DNA of 64,000 bases from Roseateles_B sp041912595 (GCA_041912595.1 JAYRMR010000012.1:37236-101235); one strand, 5' to 3'; positions 16,176 through 24,796 are shown, counted from the first letter of the stretch. Notes: generated by a model from the sequence alone, not told the origin. Numbers and translations: made by a program.

Positions 16176-17243
16176 TCAGCGCCGCCCGGCCCGGCACAGC
16201 CCGGCCATCAGCAGCCCGAAACTCAGCAGGGCGAGCGCATGCAGCCCGCCGGCCCAGGGGAGCAGGGCGGGCGCGAGCCCCGCCTGGCCGGCACCGCGCA
16301 GCACCAGGCTCACGCCCATCAGACCCAGCGGCAGCTGTGCCCAGGCGCTGTAGCGGGGGCTGAGGCGCAGCAGCGCCGGCAGCATGATGGGCGCGTGCCC
16401 GAAGACCATGGCCATCACGAAGCCGAGCCACAGCGCATGCCAGGCGAAGGTGGGCTGGCCCAGCAGCCCCGCCAGCGCGGCGATCGCCGCCCAGGCATAG
16501 CCGACCAGCAGACAGCGCGCGGTGTGGCCGGCCCAGCCCCGGGCGTGCCATTGGCGACGGGCGATGTCGAAGGCCATCAGCCACAGCGCAAGGGCCCCCA
16601 GCAGCGGCCAGCACAGCCGCTCGGCCAGCGCGGGGTGCCACAGGCTCAGCACGCCGCTCGCGAGCAGCCCCAGCCACAGCGCCAGGAAGCTGTGGCGGGC
16701 CAGCGGGCCCAGCGGCAGCAAGCGGCAGAGCTCCCGCCGCTCGCCGGCGATGGTCAGCAGCAGGAAGAGCGAGCCGTTCCAGCGCAGCGCCGTGTCGACC
16801 GCCACGGCATGGGCGGCCAGGGCCATCAGCAGGGGCAGGCAGGCGCTGGCCTCGATGACCAGGGGCAGGGACCACGCGCGGGTGTCGCCGGCCCGCAGGT
16901 AGAGGCTCAGCAGCCCGAGGGTGCCCGCCATCCACAGCGCGAGCGCCGGGATCGGCTGGCCGGCCAGCAGGGTGAGGCCCGCCAGGCCGCACAGCAAGGG
17001 CACCAGGAGGCCACGCCCGAGGGCCGCGGCCCTCTCCAGCGCGATGAGCGTGGCGAAGAAGCCGCCCAGCATCAGCACGCCATGGTGCTGCAGCGCGGTC
17101 TGCGCCAGGGCCGACAGCCCCGTCGGCAGGCTGCCCAGGCGCTGCAGACCGCCGGCCAGCGCGGCCATCAGGTTCAGCAGGGCGAGGAGCAGGGCCAGCG
17201 CCAGGCCCCAGCCCGGCAGGCCGGGGCGGCGGTTCAGTCCCAT
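16176..17243 (-). CDS. NnrS-like multipass membrane protein
   Basis: A 355-residue, very hydrophobic protein with roughly ten to twelve transmembrane helices. HHGVLMLGGFFATLIALERA and the late segment FGHAPIMLPALLRLSPRY resemble the histidine-bearing parts of NnrS, a membrane protein linked to nitric-oxide stress. Similarity to the better NnrS at 19524-20720 is only partial. It is the last gene of the minus-strand run. Its start overlaps the end of the DUF59 gene by 10 bases, so it is translated together with the iron-sulfur assembly gene. Its molecular function is unknown. Confidence 0.65.
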   Translation of the reverse strand: MGLNRRPGLPGWGLALALLLALLNLMAALAGGLQRLGSLPTGLSALAQTALQHHGVLMLGGFFATLIALERAAALGRGLLVPLLCGLAGLTLLAGQPIPALALWMAGTLGLLSLYLRAGDTRAWSLPLVIEASACLPLLMALAAHAVAVDTALRWNGSLFLLLTIAGERRELCRLLPLGPLARHSFLALWLGLLASGVLSLWHPALAERLCWPLLGALALWLMAFDIARRQWHARGWAGHTARCLLVGYAWAAIAALAGLLGQPTFAWHALWLGFVMAMVFGHAPIMLPALLRLSPRYSAWAQLPLGLMGVSLVLRGAGQAGLAPALLPWAGGLHALALLSFGLLMAGLCRAGRR

Positions 17244-17560
17244 CCCAGGCGCAGGCGCAGCGCGGGCGACATGCGCTGCGGCGTCCAGACGGCGTTCCAG
17301 TCCATCTCGACCTCCACCGTCCAGTCCGGCGGGCAGGCCTCGCGCAGCGCGAGCTCGGCATCCTCGATCAGCACGTCCGCCATGGGGCAGGTGGCGCTGG
17401 TGGGGATGAGCGACAGCGCGACGCGCCCCGGCGCGAGGTCCAGGCGGCCCACGAGGCCGAGGTCCACGATGCTCTCGCCGATCTCGGGGTCGGCCACCCG
17501 GCGCAGCACGGCCAGGAGGCGGGCCTCCTCGGTGGCGTCGGCGTTCTCTTGCGGGTCCAT
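17234..17560 (-). CDS. Metal-sulfur cluster assembly factor (DUF59, MIP18/PaaD-like)
   Basis: A 108-residue protein with the DUF59 core: VLRRVADPEIGESIVDLGLV, then LSLIPTSATCPMADVL with the reactive cysteine that follows the S/T-P-x-C-P-like pattern. Such proteins help load iron-sulfur clusters (SufT, PaaD, MIP18). ATG at 17560 is used; a longer frame enters the ccoG coding region. The neighbours are ccoG (two [4Fe-4S] clusters) and nsrR ([2Fe-2S] or [4Fe-4S] sensor), both of which need clusters that nitric oxide destroys. A cluster-repair role in the operon is inferred. Confidence 0.82.
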   Translation of the reverse strand: MDPQENADATEEARLLAVLRRVADPEIGESIVDLGLVGRLDLAPGRVALSLIPTSATCPMADVLIEDAELALREACPPDWTVEVEMDWNAVWTPQRMSPALRLRLGWD

Positions 17561-17573
17561 GGGGTCAGGTCTT

Positions 17574-19034
17574 TCAGCGCGGCACGAAGAAGCTGGCCTC
17601 GGCCTGGAAGGCCGGGGTCTCGGGGTGGTCGAGGTCCCGGGCCAGCAGTCGCACGCGCCGCGCGCCGCTCTCCTGCACGGCACCGGGCGGCAGGCGCAGC
17701 TGCACCGGCAGGGACACGATGGCCGCCGGGTCCACCGTCACGCGTTCGCCGCCCACCACCCTCAGGCCGGGCAGACCTTCGGCCTCGAACTGCAGGTGCA
17801 GGGTGCGCTCGCTGCGGTTGAGCAGCTGCAGGCGGTAGACGTTCTCGATCTGGCCGTCCTCGACCTGGCGCGCCATCACGCCGCGGTCCTTGATGACGTC
17901 GATCAGCAGCGTGCTGCGCTGGCTCAGCTGCCACAGCATCAGGGCACCGAGCACGGCGAGCGCGCCGCCGTAGATCAGCACACGGGGGCGCAGCGTGCGC
18001 CGCCACATCTGGGCGCGGCTGAGCCCATGCGCCACGCCGTTCTCGGTGTCGTAGCGGATCAGGCCGCGCGGCGCGCCGATCTTGTCCATGACCTGATCGC
18101 AGACGTCGATGCAGGCGGCGCAGCCGATGCACTCGTTCTGCAGGCCCTTACGGATGTCGATGCCGGTGGGGCACACCTGCACGCACAGGGTGCAGTCCAC
18201 GCAATCGCCGCGGCCCTCGGCGAGCACCTCGGCGGACTTGCGCGATCGGGCGCCGCGCGGCTCGCCGCGGCGGGCGTCGTAGGTGATGATCAGTGAGTCG
18301 GCATCGATCAGCGCGCTCTGGAAGCGGGCGTAGGGGCAGATGTACTTGCACATCTGCTCGCGCAGCCAGCCGGCGTTGCCGTAGGTGGCGCCCGCGTAGA
18401 ACAGCACCCAGAAGGCCTCCCAGGGCGAGAGGCTCCAGGCGAACAGCGCCTCCGTCAGCGCCCGGATGGGGCTGAAGTAGCCGACGAAGCTGAAGCCCGT
18501 GAACAGCGCCAGCGCGATCCAGCCGCCGTGCTTGGCGGACTTGCGCCAGAGCTTCTCGACGTTCCAGGGCGAGGCGTCCAGGCGCATGCGGGCCTGGCGG
18601 TCGCCCTCGGTGTGGCGCTCGATCCAGAGGAAGAGCTCGGTGTAGACGGTCTGCGGGCAGGCATAGCCACACCACAGGCGCCCGGCGAGCGCGGTGAAGA
18701 AGAAGAGCAGCAGCGCGCTGAAGACGAGCAGCGTGGCGAGGTAGATCAGGTCCTGCGGGTAGAAGACCAGCGCGCCGATGTAGAAGCGGCCGCCGACGAG
18801 GTCGAACAGCAGCGCCTGCCGCCCTTCCCACTGCAGCCAGGGCATGCCGTAGAAGAAGGCCTGCGTGAGGGCCACCAGTGCCCAGCGCCAGTTGGCGAAG
18901 CGGCCACTGACGGCGCGCGGGTAGATCTTCTTTTCCGCGGCGTACAGCGCGGTGCCGGCGGGGGCGGCGTCGGCCTGGATGGGAATGACGCGGCGGGCCG
19001 CGCGTTCGGCGGCGGGAGGCTCAGGGGCTTGCAT
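17574..19034 (-). CDS. ccoG: Cytochrome c oxidase accessory protein CcoG (FixG/RdxA)
   Basis: A 486-residue membrane ferredoxin-like protein. About five transmembrane helices lie in the first half. A double [4Fe-4S] region follows with C-x2-C-x2-C-x3-C-P (DCVDCTLCVQVCPTG) and a second set (CIGCAACIDVCDQV), and then a C-terminal Ig-like periplasmic domain. CcoG is a copper reductase needed for assembly of cbb3-type oxidases. The cco structural genes are not in the window. It starts 6 bases after nsrR and is followed 13 bases later by the DUF59 gene, so it is in the NO/anaerobic operon rather than a cco operon. Confidence 0.92.
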   Translation of the reverse strand: MQAPEPPAAERAARRVIPIQADAAPAGTALYAAEKKIYPRAVSGRFANWRWALVALTQAFFYGMPWLQWEGRQALLFDLVGGRFYIGALVFYPQDLIYLATLLVFSALLLFFFTALAGRLWCGYACPQTVYTELFLWIERHTEGDRQARMRLDASPWNVEKLWRKSAKHGGWIALALFTGFSFVGYFSPIRALTEALFAWSLSPWEAFWVLFYAGATYGNAGWLREQMCKYICPYARFQSALIDADSLIITYDARRGEPRGARSRKSAEVLAEGRGDCVDCTLCVQVCPTGIDIRKGLQNECIGCAACIDVCDQVMDKIGAPRGLIRYDTENGVAHGLSRAQMWRRTLRPRVLIYGGALAVLGALMLWQLSQRSTLLIDVIKDRGVMARQVEDGQIENVYRLQLLNRSERTLHLQFEAEGLPGLRVVGGERVTVDPAAIVSLPVQLRLPPGAVQESGARRVRLLARDLDHPETPAFQAEASFFVPR

Positions 19035-19040
19035 GGGCGC

Positions 19041-19499
19041 TCAGGCCTTCGCGGTTCGGATGGGGATGTCGGGCGGGGTGCGCAGCGGCAGCTTGCGGCC
19101 CGGGGGCGGCAGGAGGTCGGCCAGCGTGTGCCGGTCCAGTTCGGACAGGAAGGCAGCGAGGGCGCCGGTGAAGATCTTGGTCAGGCGGCAGCGCTGCGTC
19201 AGGCGGCAGTCGCTGTCCTCGCCCAGGCATTCGACGAGATGGAAATCGGGCTCCACCGCGCGCACCAGGGCACCGAGGTTGATGTCCGCCGGGGCGTGCG
19301 CGAGGCGCATGCCGCCGCCCTTGCCACGCACGGTGTGGATCCAGCCGCCCAGGCCCAGCTGGTGGGTGATCTTGGTCATGTGCGCCTCGGAGATCTCGTA
19401 GGCCGAGGCGACCTCCGCGGTGGTGCACAGGCGCTCCGGATGGCTGCCGAGATAGATCAGCAGGCGCAGCGCGTAGTCGGTCATGGTGGTGAGTCGCAT
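19041..19499 (-). CDS. nsrR: Nitric oxide-sensing repressor NsrR (Rrf2 family)
   Basis: A 152-residue Rrf2-family regulator. The N-terminal winged helix contains MTDYALRLLIYLG and the recognition helix SEAHMTKITHQLG, with the wing RGKGGGMRLA. Three cysteines, C91, C98 and C104 (VECLGEDSDCRLTQRC), ligate the iron-sulfur cluster that nitric oxide destroys, which releases repression. Spacing and flanking residues match NsrR rather than IscR. It lies between nnrS and ccoG on the same strand (24-base and 6-base gaps), so it should be autoregulated with its operon. I did not find a convincing NsrR operator upstream by eye. Confidence 0.9.
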   Translation of the reverse strand: MRLTTMTDYALRLLIYLGSHPERLCTTAEVASAYEISEAHMTKITHQLGLGGWIHTVRGKGGGMRLAHAPADINLGALVRAVEPDFHLVECLGEDSDCRLTQRCRLTKIFTGALAAFLSELDRHTLADLLPPPGRKLPLRTPPDIPIRTAKA

Positions 19500-19523
19500 G
19501 GCGGGATTGTCTTCCGTGCGGGG

Positions 19524-20720
19524 TCAACCGGGCTGACCGTCGGCGCGAGGGCGCAGCAGAAATGGCGTATAGCGCCACAGATAGAGCGCGAACGCCACAC
19601 TCCACAGGACCGACGAGGCCAGCGCCGCCTGCATCAGCAGCGCGGGCGCCAGCAGCGGCACGGTGACGCGCACCAGGGCCGCGAGGAACAGGCTCGCGTA
19701 GGCGGCGGTCTCCACCGGCCCGGCCTCCAGGCGCCGCCCGGTGTGGCCCAGCGCGGTGCGCGTGATCATGCCGAGGGTGATCATGCCGATCACGCCGACG
19801 GTCAGGGCGTGCATGGCCGGGCCGCTCGGTAGTTGCCAGATCAGAGAGGCCAGCCGCAGGGCCAGATGCACGGGCAGCCACAGGTAGGCGGCATGCAGCA
19901 CCCACACCAGCGGGTTGCGCCGGGTCTTCCAGGGCTGCCACAGGCACCAGCGCCAGGTGTGGGCCAGCAGGGCGACGCCCAGCACGAGCTGCGTCGGCAG
20001 CCCGGTCACGCCGAGGGCGTCCAGCGGGATCAGCGCGATCACGCTGCCCAGGGCGATCTGCTCGACGCGCGGCTCGCGCCGGGCCTGCAGCCCGGGAATG
20101 CCATTGTTGGAGAACATGGGCACCACGCGGCCGGCCATCACGGCAATCATGAGCAGCACGACGTCCAGACCCAGCGGCACGCCGGCACCGGCGAGGGCCG
20201 GCAGGGTCAGCACGCCTAGGCTGGCGAGGTGCAGCAGCGCGCTGCCCACGCCCATCAGCACCAGCAGGCCGACGAAGAAGTAGTTGCGGCGGTTTCCCGC
20301 CCGGTGCAGCGCCTGCCACAGGCCCCAGGCTGCGGTCCAGGGCACGGCCACGTTGAGCGCCAGGGAGAGCCAGCCCCAGGGGCTCAGCACCGCCAGCCGG
20401 GCCAGGACCCACAGGGCGGCGATGAGCTGCAGGGCGCGACCCGTGGGCGTCGGCTGGCCGGACCAGTTGCGCCCGGCCGTGAACAGGAAACCGATGACCA
20501 CCGCCAGGGCATAGCCGAAGACCATCTCGTGGGCATGCCAGGCGGCACCGGCCAGCAGCGGGTGCGGCAGCCAGCCGCTGAACTGCAGGGCCCACAGCGG
20601 CACCATCAGCAGCGCCTGCAGCGCGGCGAGGAGATAGAAGGGCCGGAAGCCCAGCTGCCAGAGGGCGAAGCCGTCCCGCCGGGCGGGAGGCTCCTCGAGA
20701 CGGAACAGAACGGTGCTCAT
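19524..20720 (-). CDS. nnrS: NnrS family protein
   Basis: A 398-residue integral membrane protein with about 12 helices. The signature near the N terminus is FRPFYLLAALQALL, then AAWHAHEMVFGYALAVVIGF, with the haem/copper-associated histidines. The second half contains ALTVGVIGMITLGMITRTALGHTG. NnrS is induced by nitric oxide and protects cells during nitrosative stress by an unknown chemical mechanism. The gene precedes nsrR by 24 bases and follows the DUF2249 gene, all on one strand. The FNR box at 21143-21156 probably drives the run. Confidence 0.9.
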   Translation of the reverse strand: MSTVLFRLEEPPARRDGFALWQLGFRPFYLLAALQALLMVPLWALQFSGWLPHPLLAGAAWHAHEMVFGYALAVVIGFLFTAGRNWSGQPTPTGRALQLIAALWVLARLAVLSPWGWLSLALNVAVPWTAAWGLWQALHRAGNRRNYFFVGLLVLMGVGSALLHLASLGVLTLPALAGAGVPLGLDVVLLMIAVMAGRVVPMFSNNGIPGLQARREPRVEQIALGSVIALIPLDALGVTGLPTQLVLGVALLAHTWRWCLWQPWKTRRNPLVWVLHAAYLWLPVHLALRLASLIWQLPSGPAMHALTVGVIGMITLGMITRTALGHTGRRLEAGPVETAAYASLFLAALVRVTVPLLAPALLMQAALASSVLWSVAFALYLWRYTPFLLRPRADGQPG

Positions 20721-20799
20721 GGTGTCAGGGCTCCTGGTCGCCGCGGGCGACGACCCTCAGGGCAGGCCGGCGGCAGCGCGGGCGCCGCCGGCGGGGGAA

Positions 20800-21069
20800 T
20801 CAGCTGCAGCAGCCGCAGCAGCTCTTGCCCGCGGGCTTGCGGGAGATGCGGACCTTCCACTGCTCCGGGCCGGATTCCAGGGCCTCCCAGGCGAACTGCT
20901 CAGGCCACAGCACCTGGAACTGACGACGCAGGGGCTCGGGGTTGTGGTCGTTGCTCAGCTCGAGGAAGCCGCCCACCGGCAGGGCCTCGAAGGCGCCGAA
21001 GATGGTGGGGTGGCGCTCCTGGGGCGGCAGGTCGGGCACATGGATGCGGGGGACGGTGAGGGTGGTCAT
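20800..21069 (-). CDS. DUF2249 domain protein with CCGCC tail
   Basis: An 89-residue soluble protein of the DUF2249 family (VPDLPPQERHPTIFGAFEAL, then FLELSNDHNPEPLRRQF), which is often linked to denitrification and haemerythrin-like genes. The C terminus ends in a cysteine-rich KSCCGCCS, a possible metal site. ATG at 21069 has a good Shine-Dalgarno sequence (GGAG, 8 bases before). The longer frame upstream would begin inside the FNR box and is rejected. It is the first gene behind that box and leads the operon into nnrS (79-base gap). Confidence 0.85.
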   Translation of the reverse strand: MTTLTVPRIHVPDLPPQERHPTIFGAFEALPVGGFLELSNDHNPEPLRRQFQVLWPEQFAWEALESGPEQWKVRISRKPAGKSCCGCCS

Positions 21070-21142
21070 CTTTAAAGCTCCATATTGGATGTAGGAATTG
21101 TGCCGGCGGAAGCGACCTGAATCAATATCAAGAATGAAGCTT

Positions 21143-21156
21143 TTGATGCAGATCAA
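21143..21156 (-). promoter_or_regulatory. Perfect FNR/ANR box upstream of the DUF2249-nnrS-nsrR operon
   Basis: TTGATCTGCATCAA on the minus strand (TTGATGCAGATCAA on the plus strand) matches the TTGAT-N4-ATCAA consensus at all ten defined positions. Its centre is about 80 bases before the DUF2249 start. A site at -41.5 would put the transcript start near 21108. Oxygen-dependent activation by an FNR-type regulator is the natural reading. The -10 region is not convincing by eye. Confidence 0.8.
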
Positions 21157-21261
21157 TCCGCGCCGGACCGGGGACAGCGGCGAGGGGGCACACGGCCGGG
21201 CCGGGTACAGCCGTGGGGCAGGGGCCGGCCGGTGAGGACCGGCGGCAGAACAGTCGGCAGA

Positions 21262-21711
21262 TCAGGCGGCGCGGACGGGCAGCAAGGGGCCGATGGCGTC
21301 GAGCGTGTTCTTCAGCATCAGGCCGAACTCCGTGTCGCCCTCCATCACGAGGGCGCGGTCGAAGAAGAGGCGGTCTGCGTCCTCTTCGCCGCGCAGCAGC
21401 TTCCACAGGCCTTCGCTGCGTGCGCGGATGGTCAGCGCGATCGGGGCGCCGCGCGGCGCCGGGCGGAAGCCGTCCGCCTCCAGCTGCAGGCGCAGGCGCA
21501 GGCCGGGCTCCAGCACTTCCAGCTCCAGCGCCTTGCCGGACAGTGCGACGCGCTGGGACTCGTCCAGCCTCGGCAGCAGCAGACGGTCCAGCAGGCGCGC
21601 GGCGACGAAGGACGGCGGCTCCACCGGCAGGCGGCGAACGAGGCGCCGCACGGTATCCAGCAGGGCCGCGGGCGGCGGAAGACGGGACGGCTGCGATGAG
21701 GTGTGGGCCAT
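21262..21711 (-). CDS. ubiT: Anaerobic ubiquinone biosynthesis accessory protein UbiT (SCP2 domain)
   Basis: A 149-residue SCP2-type lipid-binding protein. The core runs from about residue 25 to 140 and ends in MEGDTEFGLMLKNTLDAIG, a typical SCP2 C-terminal helix. UbiT binds isoprenoid intermediates and is required, with UbiU and UbiV, for oxygen-independent ubiquinone synthesis. Assignment rests on the fold plus the adjacent ubiV and ubiU genes on the same strand. It is the most downstream of the three, 99 bases after ubiV. Confidence 0.87.
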   Translation of the reverse strand: MAHTSSQPSRLPPPAALLDTVRRLVRRLPVEPPSFVAARLLDRLLLPRLDESQRVALSGKALELEVLEPGLRLRLQLEADGFRPAPRGAPIALTIRARSEGLWKLLRGEEDADRLFFDRALVMEGDTEFGLMLKNTLDAIGPLLPVRAA

Positions 21712-21810
21712 GGCGATGGGGGGCTGAGGAGAGTTGGGAGATTCGTGACGGGCTGAGCGGATGCATCGACAAGGGCGCGACGGTGCTCGGGGCCCGCCAG
21801 CGGCCTGCCG

Positions 21811-22785
21811 TCAGGCGACTTGCTGCATGCCCGGCTGCCGGTGCGCGAAGCCGTGCACCAGCTCGCCGGGCAGCGCCAGGGCTCGCAGCGCGGCGAGGGC
21901 CTCGTCCGCGGGGGCCTGCCGGCGGTAGACACCGTCGAACAGCGCCACCACCTGGCGGAAGTCCCCGCTGCAGGGCGAGAGCCGCAGGGCGCGCACCCCG
22001 GCGGCGGCCGCGGATTCGCGCTCGCCGATCAGGCATTGCAGGCCGGCCGACTGCGTCTGGATGCCGTTGAGCGCGAGGAAGGGCTGGCCCTCGCTGGTGC
22101 TCAGCAGCAGGCCGTCGGCATCGTCCCGGCAGCGGAAGTCGCACTGGTCCTTGCTGAGGCGGTGATGCCGCGCGGTGAAGCAGCGGGCCGAGAAGGCCAG
22201 CGGCATGCGGCCGAAGGCGAGCAGCTCCGTGGTGATCGGGCGCTCGTCGCTGCGCACCGGGGCGGCCGGCGGGTTGCATTGCGCGATGGCCGGGAGCGCG
22301 AGCTCGGCAGGCGCCACCCAGGTGCCGACGCCCAGGCCGGCCAGTTCCATCAGGGCCGGCTGGTTGTAGACGTTGATGTGCGGGCCCAGCACCAGGCGGC
22401 TGCCTGCGGCCGACGGGGTCAGGTCTTGCCGCAGCTGCTGCCAGACCTGCAGGGCGGCGGCGTCGCCCGCCTCGAAGTCCATCGGCACCGCCTCCCGCAG
22501 CGCGGCCTCGGCCACGCGGCGCAGACCGCGCAGCTCGGCTTCCGACATGAGCAGCGGCAGGCTGGCCAGGCGCACGCGCTTGCCGGCCTGCTGGAGCTCG
22601 CGGCCGATGGCGAGCCAGTCGTCCAGTGAGAAGTCATTGCGGCGCGAGCAGGTGACCTCGCCCAGCACGACGGTGTCGGCGGGGCTGTCGGCCATGTCGG
22701 CATAGAAATGCAGGACCGCCTGGCGCGGCCACCAGTACTGCAGCGGGCCGATGGTGAGGGAGGGGGCGTCGGTGTGGGTCGTCAT
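21811..22785 (-). CDS. ubiV: Oxygen-independent ubiquinone hydroxylation protein UbiV (U32 family)
   Basis: A 324-residue U32-peptidase-like protein. The four [4Fe-4S] cysteines of UbiV are recognisable: one in LGEVTCSRRNDFS and three in FSARCFTARHHRL...DQCDFRC, with the C-x12-C-x3-C spacing known for E. coli UbiV (C180, C193, C197). With UbiU it forms the complex that hydroxylates the ubiquinone ring without oxygen, using prephenate as donor in the studied systems. ATG at 22785 lies 20 bases beyond the end of ubiU, so the two are in one transcript. A much longer open frame upstream is a shadow of ubiU. Confidence 0.93.
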   Translation of the reverse strand: MTTHTDAPSLTIGPLQYWWPRQAVLHFYADMADSPADTVVLGEVTCSRRNDFSLDDWLAIGRELQQAGKRVRLASLPLLMSEAELRGLRRVAEAALREAVPMDFEAGDAAALQVWQQLRQDLTPSAAGSRLVLGPHINVYNQPALMELAGLGVGTWVAPAELALPAIAQCNPPAAPVRSDERPITTELLAFGRMPLAFSARCFTARHHRLSKDQCDFRCRDDADGLLLSTSEGQPFLALNGIQTQSAGLQCLIGERESAAAAGVRALRLSPCSGDFRQVVALFDGVYRRQAPADEALAALRALALPGELVHGFAHRQPGMQQVA

Positions 22786-22805
22786 GTCGCGTGCTCGATG
22801 GAGGT

Positions 22806-23813
22806 TCAGCGCCAGGGGCGGTCGAAGGCGCCCAGCGTGCTCTGCTGGCCCTCGGCCCAGTGCGAGAGCGTGTGCTGCCAGGCCGGCGTCACGGCATAGC
22901 GCTCGCCGGAGCCGGCACGGTCGATGGCCTCGCGCCAGACGCGGGTCACCTGCGCGACGTAGGCCGGGCTGCGCTGGCGACCCTCGATCTTGATGGCGCG
23001 GACGCCCGACTCGATCAGCTGCGGCAGCAGCGCGAGGGTGTTGAGGCTGGTCGGCTCCTCCAGCGCGTAGTCCCGCTCGCCCTGGACGTCGAAGCGGCCC
23101 TTGCACAGCGTCGGGTAGCCGCGGGGCTCGTCGGGGCCGTAGCGGTCGATGAGCACGCCGCCGAGGCGCGCCTCCACGCTGTCCCCGCGCTGTTCCCATT
23201 GCACGAAGGCGGGCGGCGAGCAGACGCCGTGCGTGTTGGGCGACTGACCCGTGGCGTAGGAGGACAGCGCGCAGCGCCCTTCGACCATCACGCACAGGCT
23301 GCCGAAGCCGAAGACCTCGATCTCCACCGGCGTGTGACGGATGACGTGCTGCACCTGCTGGAGCGTGAGCACGCGGGGCAGCACGGCGCGCTGGATGCCG
23401 TAGCGCTCGCGGTAGAAGTTGATCGCCTCGTAACTGGTGGCCGAGGCCTGCACCGACAGATGCAGGCGCAGTCCGGGATGGCGGCGCGCGGCATGCGCGA
23501 GCACCCCGATGTCGGCCACGATGAGGGCATCCGCCCCGAGGTCGGCGGCGCGATCGACGGCCGCGTGCCAGGGGCTCAGGTCCTGAGCCTGCCCATAGGT
23601 GTTGAGCGCCATCAGCACCTGGCGCCCGCGCTGGTGCGCGTAGGCGATGCCGCTGCGGACCTGCTCGAGATCGAAGTTCAGGCCGCCGAAGTTGCGCGCA
23701 TTGGTGGCGTCCTTGAGGCCCAGGTAGACGGCATCGGCACCGGCGTCGACGGCCATCTGCAGCGCACGCAGGCTGCCCGCCGGGCACACCAGTTCGGGAA
23801 GAGGGGAGCTCAT
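22806..23813 (-). CDS. ubiU: Oxygen-independent ubiquinone hydroxylation protein UbiU (U32 family)
   Basis: A 335-residue U32-family protein starting ELVCPAGSLRALQMAVDAGA, the usual TIM-barrel opening. Cysteine spacing C-x6-C-x16-C (LCVMVEGRC, then HGVC) plus a fourth cysteine in YPTLCKGRFD reproduces the UbiU cluster ligands C169, C176, C193 and C232. It acts with UbiV and UbiT in anaerobic ubiquinone synthesis. It leads the minus-strand ubiUVT run and is divergent from a Crp/Fnr gene. An imperfect FNR-type box lies between them, so oxygen-regulated expression is likely. Confidence 0.94.
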   Translation of the reverse strand: MSSPLPELVCPAGSLRALQMAVDAGADAVYLGLKDATNARNFGGLNFDLEQVRSGIAYAHQRGRQVLMALNTYGQAQDLSPWHAAVDRAADLGADALIVADIGVLAHAARRHPGLRLHLSVQASATSYEAINFYRERYGIQRAVLPRVLTLQQVQHVIRHTPVEIEVFGFGSLCVMVEGRCALSSYATGQSPNTHGVCSPPAFVQWEQRGDSVEARLGGVLIDRYGPDEPRGYPTLCKGRFDVQGERDYALEEPTSLNTLALLPQLIESGVRAIKIEGRQRSPAYVAQVTRVWREAIDRAGSGERYAVTPAWQHTLSHWAEGQQSTLGAFDRPWR

Positions 23814-23948
23814 GGCATCGGTGGGGCGCGGCCCGGATTTTTGAAGTTGCAGAATGTATGAACCTTATGCAGGCATGGATTTGCGCCTGCGCAAAGGCGG
23901 GTGACGAGAGCGGGGAGGAAAAGCGAGCAGTGCCGCGAGGCGCCTGTA

Positions 23949-23962
23949 TTGATGCCGCTCAA
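23949..23962. promoter_or_regulatory. FNR-type box (one mismatch) between ubiU and the Crp/Fnr gene
   Basis: TTGATGCCGCTCAA matches TTGAT-N4-ATCAA at nine of ten defined positions. It is 136 bases before the ubiU start and 73 bases before the Crp/Fnr start, so it could serve either promoter or the autoregulation of the regulator. Confidence 0.6.
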
Positions 23963-24034
23963 ACACGGAAGTTGCGCGTTGCAGCACAGTGAGGCTTGTG
24001 CACGATTCAGAGGCACGACTCCGAGGAGACCCGC

Positions 24035-24796
24035 ATGGAATCGATCGACTTCGCATCGACGGCGGCGCCAGCACCCGAGGGCGCCCTGGAAAGAACCTAC
24101 CGTCGCCGCACCGCCGCGATGGCCCAGCCGCTCATTGCCGAACGGGTGGGGGCGCCGCTGCGCGCCGTGCTCGTGGAGGCCGGCGAATGGCGCCGCGTGC
24201 CGGCGGGTCAGGCGCTCTTCGAGCAGGGCGAGCATTGCGAGACCATGTGGCTGCTGCTGGAGGGCAGCGTCTGTCTGGGCCATCACGACAGCCAGGGCGA
24301 GTGGCGCCAGCTGCGGCTCGCCGACGCCGGGGAGTGGATGGGCTGCGCGGCCTGCTGGCTGCGTGAGTCCCACAACCTCCGGGCCGTGGCCGCGGTGGAC
24401 GTGCTGGCCGTGGGCATGAGCCGCAGCCAGATCGACGCCTGGGCGACGGAGGACCCCGCCGCCTGGCGCGCCGCCATGGAATCGGTGGTGGAGGCGCTGG
24501 CCGAGCTGCAGCTGCAGCAGACCCGCCAGGCCGTGCGCCGGGAAAGCCTGGATGCGCTGGGACGCGTCTCGGAGTGGCTGCTGGACATGTCCCGGCGGCA
24601 GGGCGGCACGGTGCGCTTCATCCAGCGCAAGAAGTACGTGGCCTCCCAGCTGGCCATCACGCCGGAGACCTTCTCGCGTTGCCTGCGGCAGCTGGAGGAG
24701 GAGGGCTGCATCGGCGGCTCGGGCTATGAGCTGCAGATCCTGGCCCCGGACCGCCTGCGCCAGAAGGCCCGGCCGCGCCGCGGCGCGGAGGCCTGA
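24035..24796 (+). CDS. Crp/Fnr-family transcriptional regulator
   Basis: A 253-residue regulator with an N-terminal cyclic-nucleotide-binding-like beta roll (EQGEHCETMWLLLEGSVCLG) and a long dimerisation helix. The C-terminal winged helix has RKKYVASQLAITPETFSRCLRQL as recognition region, ending EEEGCIGG. It lacks the four-cysteine N-terminal cluster of FNR, so it is not a direct [4Fe-4S] oxygen sensor. It could be a DNR/NnrR-type NO responder or another Crp-like factor. ATG at 24035 has GAGGAG 7 bases before it; the longer frame upstream is not supported. It is divergent from ubiU, and regulation of ubiUVT or the nnrS operon is inferred from position. Confidence 0.88.
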   Translation: MESIDFASTAAPAPEGALERTYRRRTAAMAQPLIAERVGAPLRAVLVEAGEWRRVPAGQALFEQGEHCETMWLLLEGSVCLGHHDSQGEWRQLRLADAGEWMGCAACWLRESHNLRAVAAVDVLAVGMSRSQIDAWATEDPAAWRAAMESVVEALAELQLQQTRQAVRRESLDALGRVSEWLLDMSRRQGGTVRFIQRKKYVASQLAITPETFSRCLRQLEEEGCIGGSGYELQILAPDRLRQKARPRRGAEA

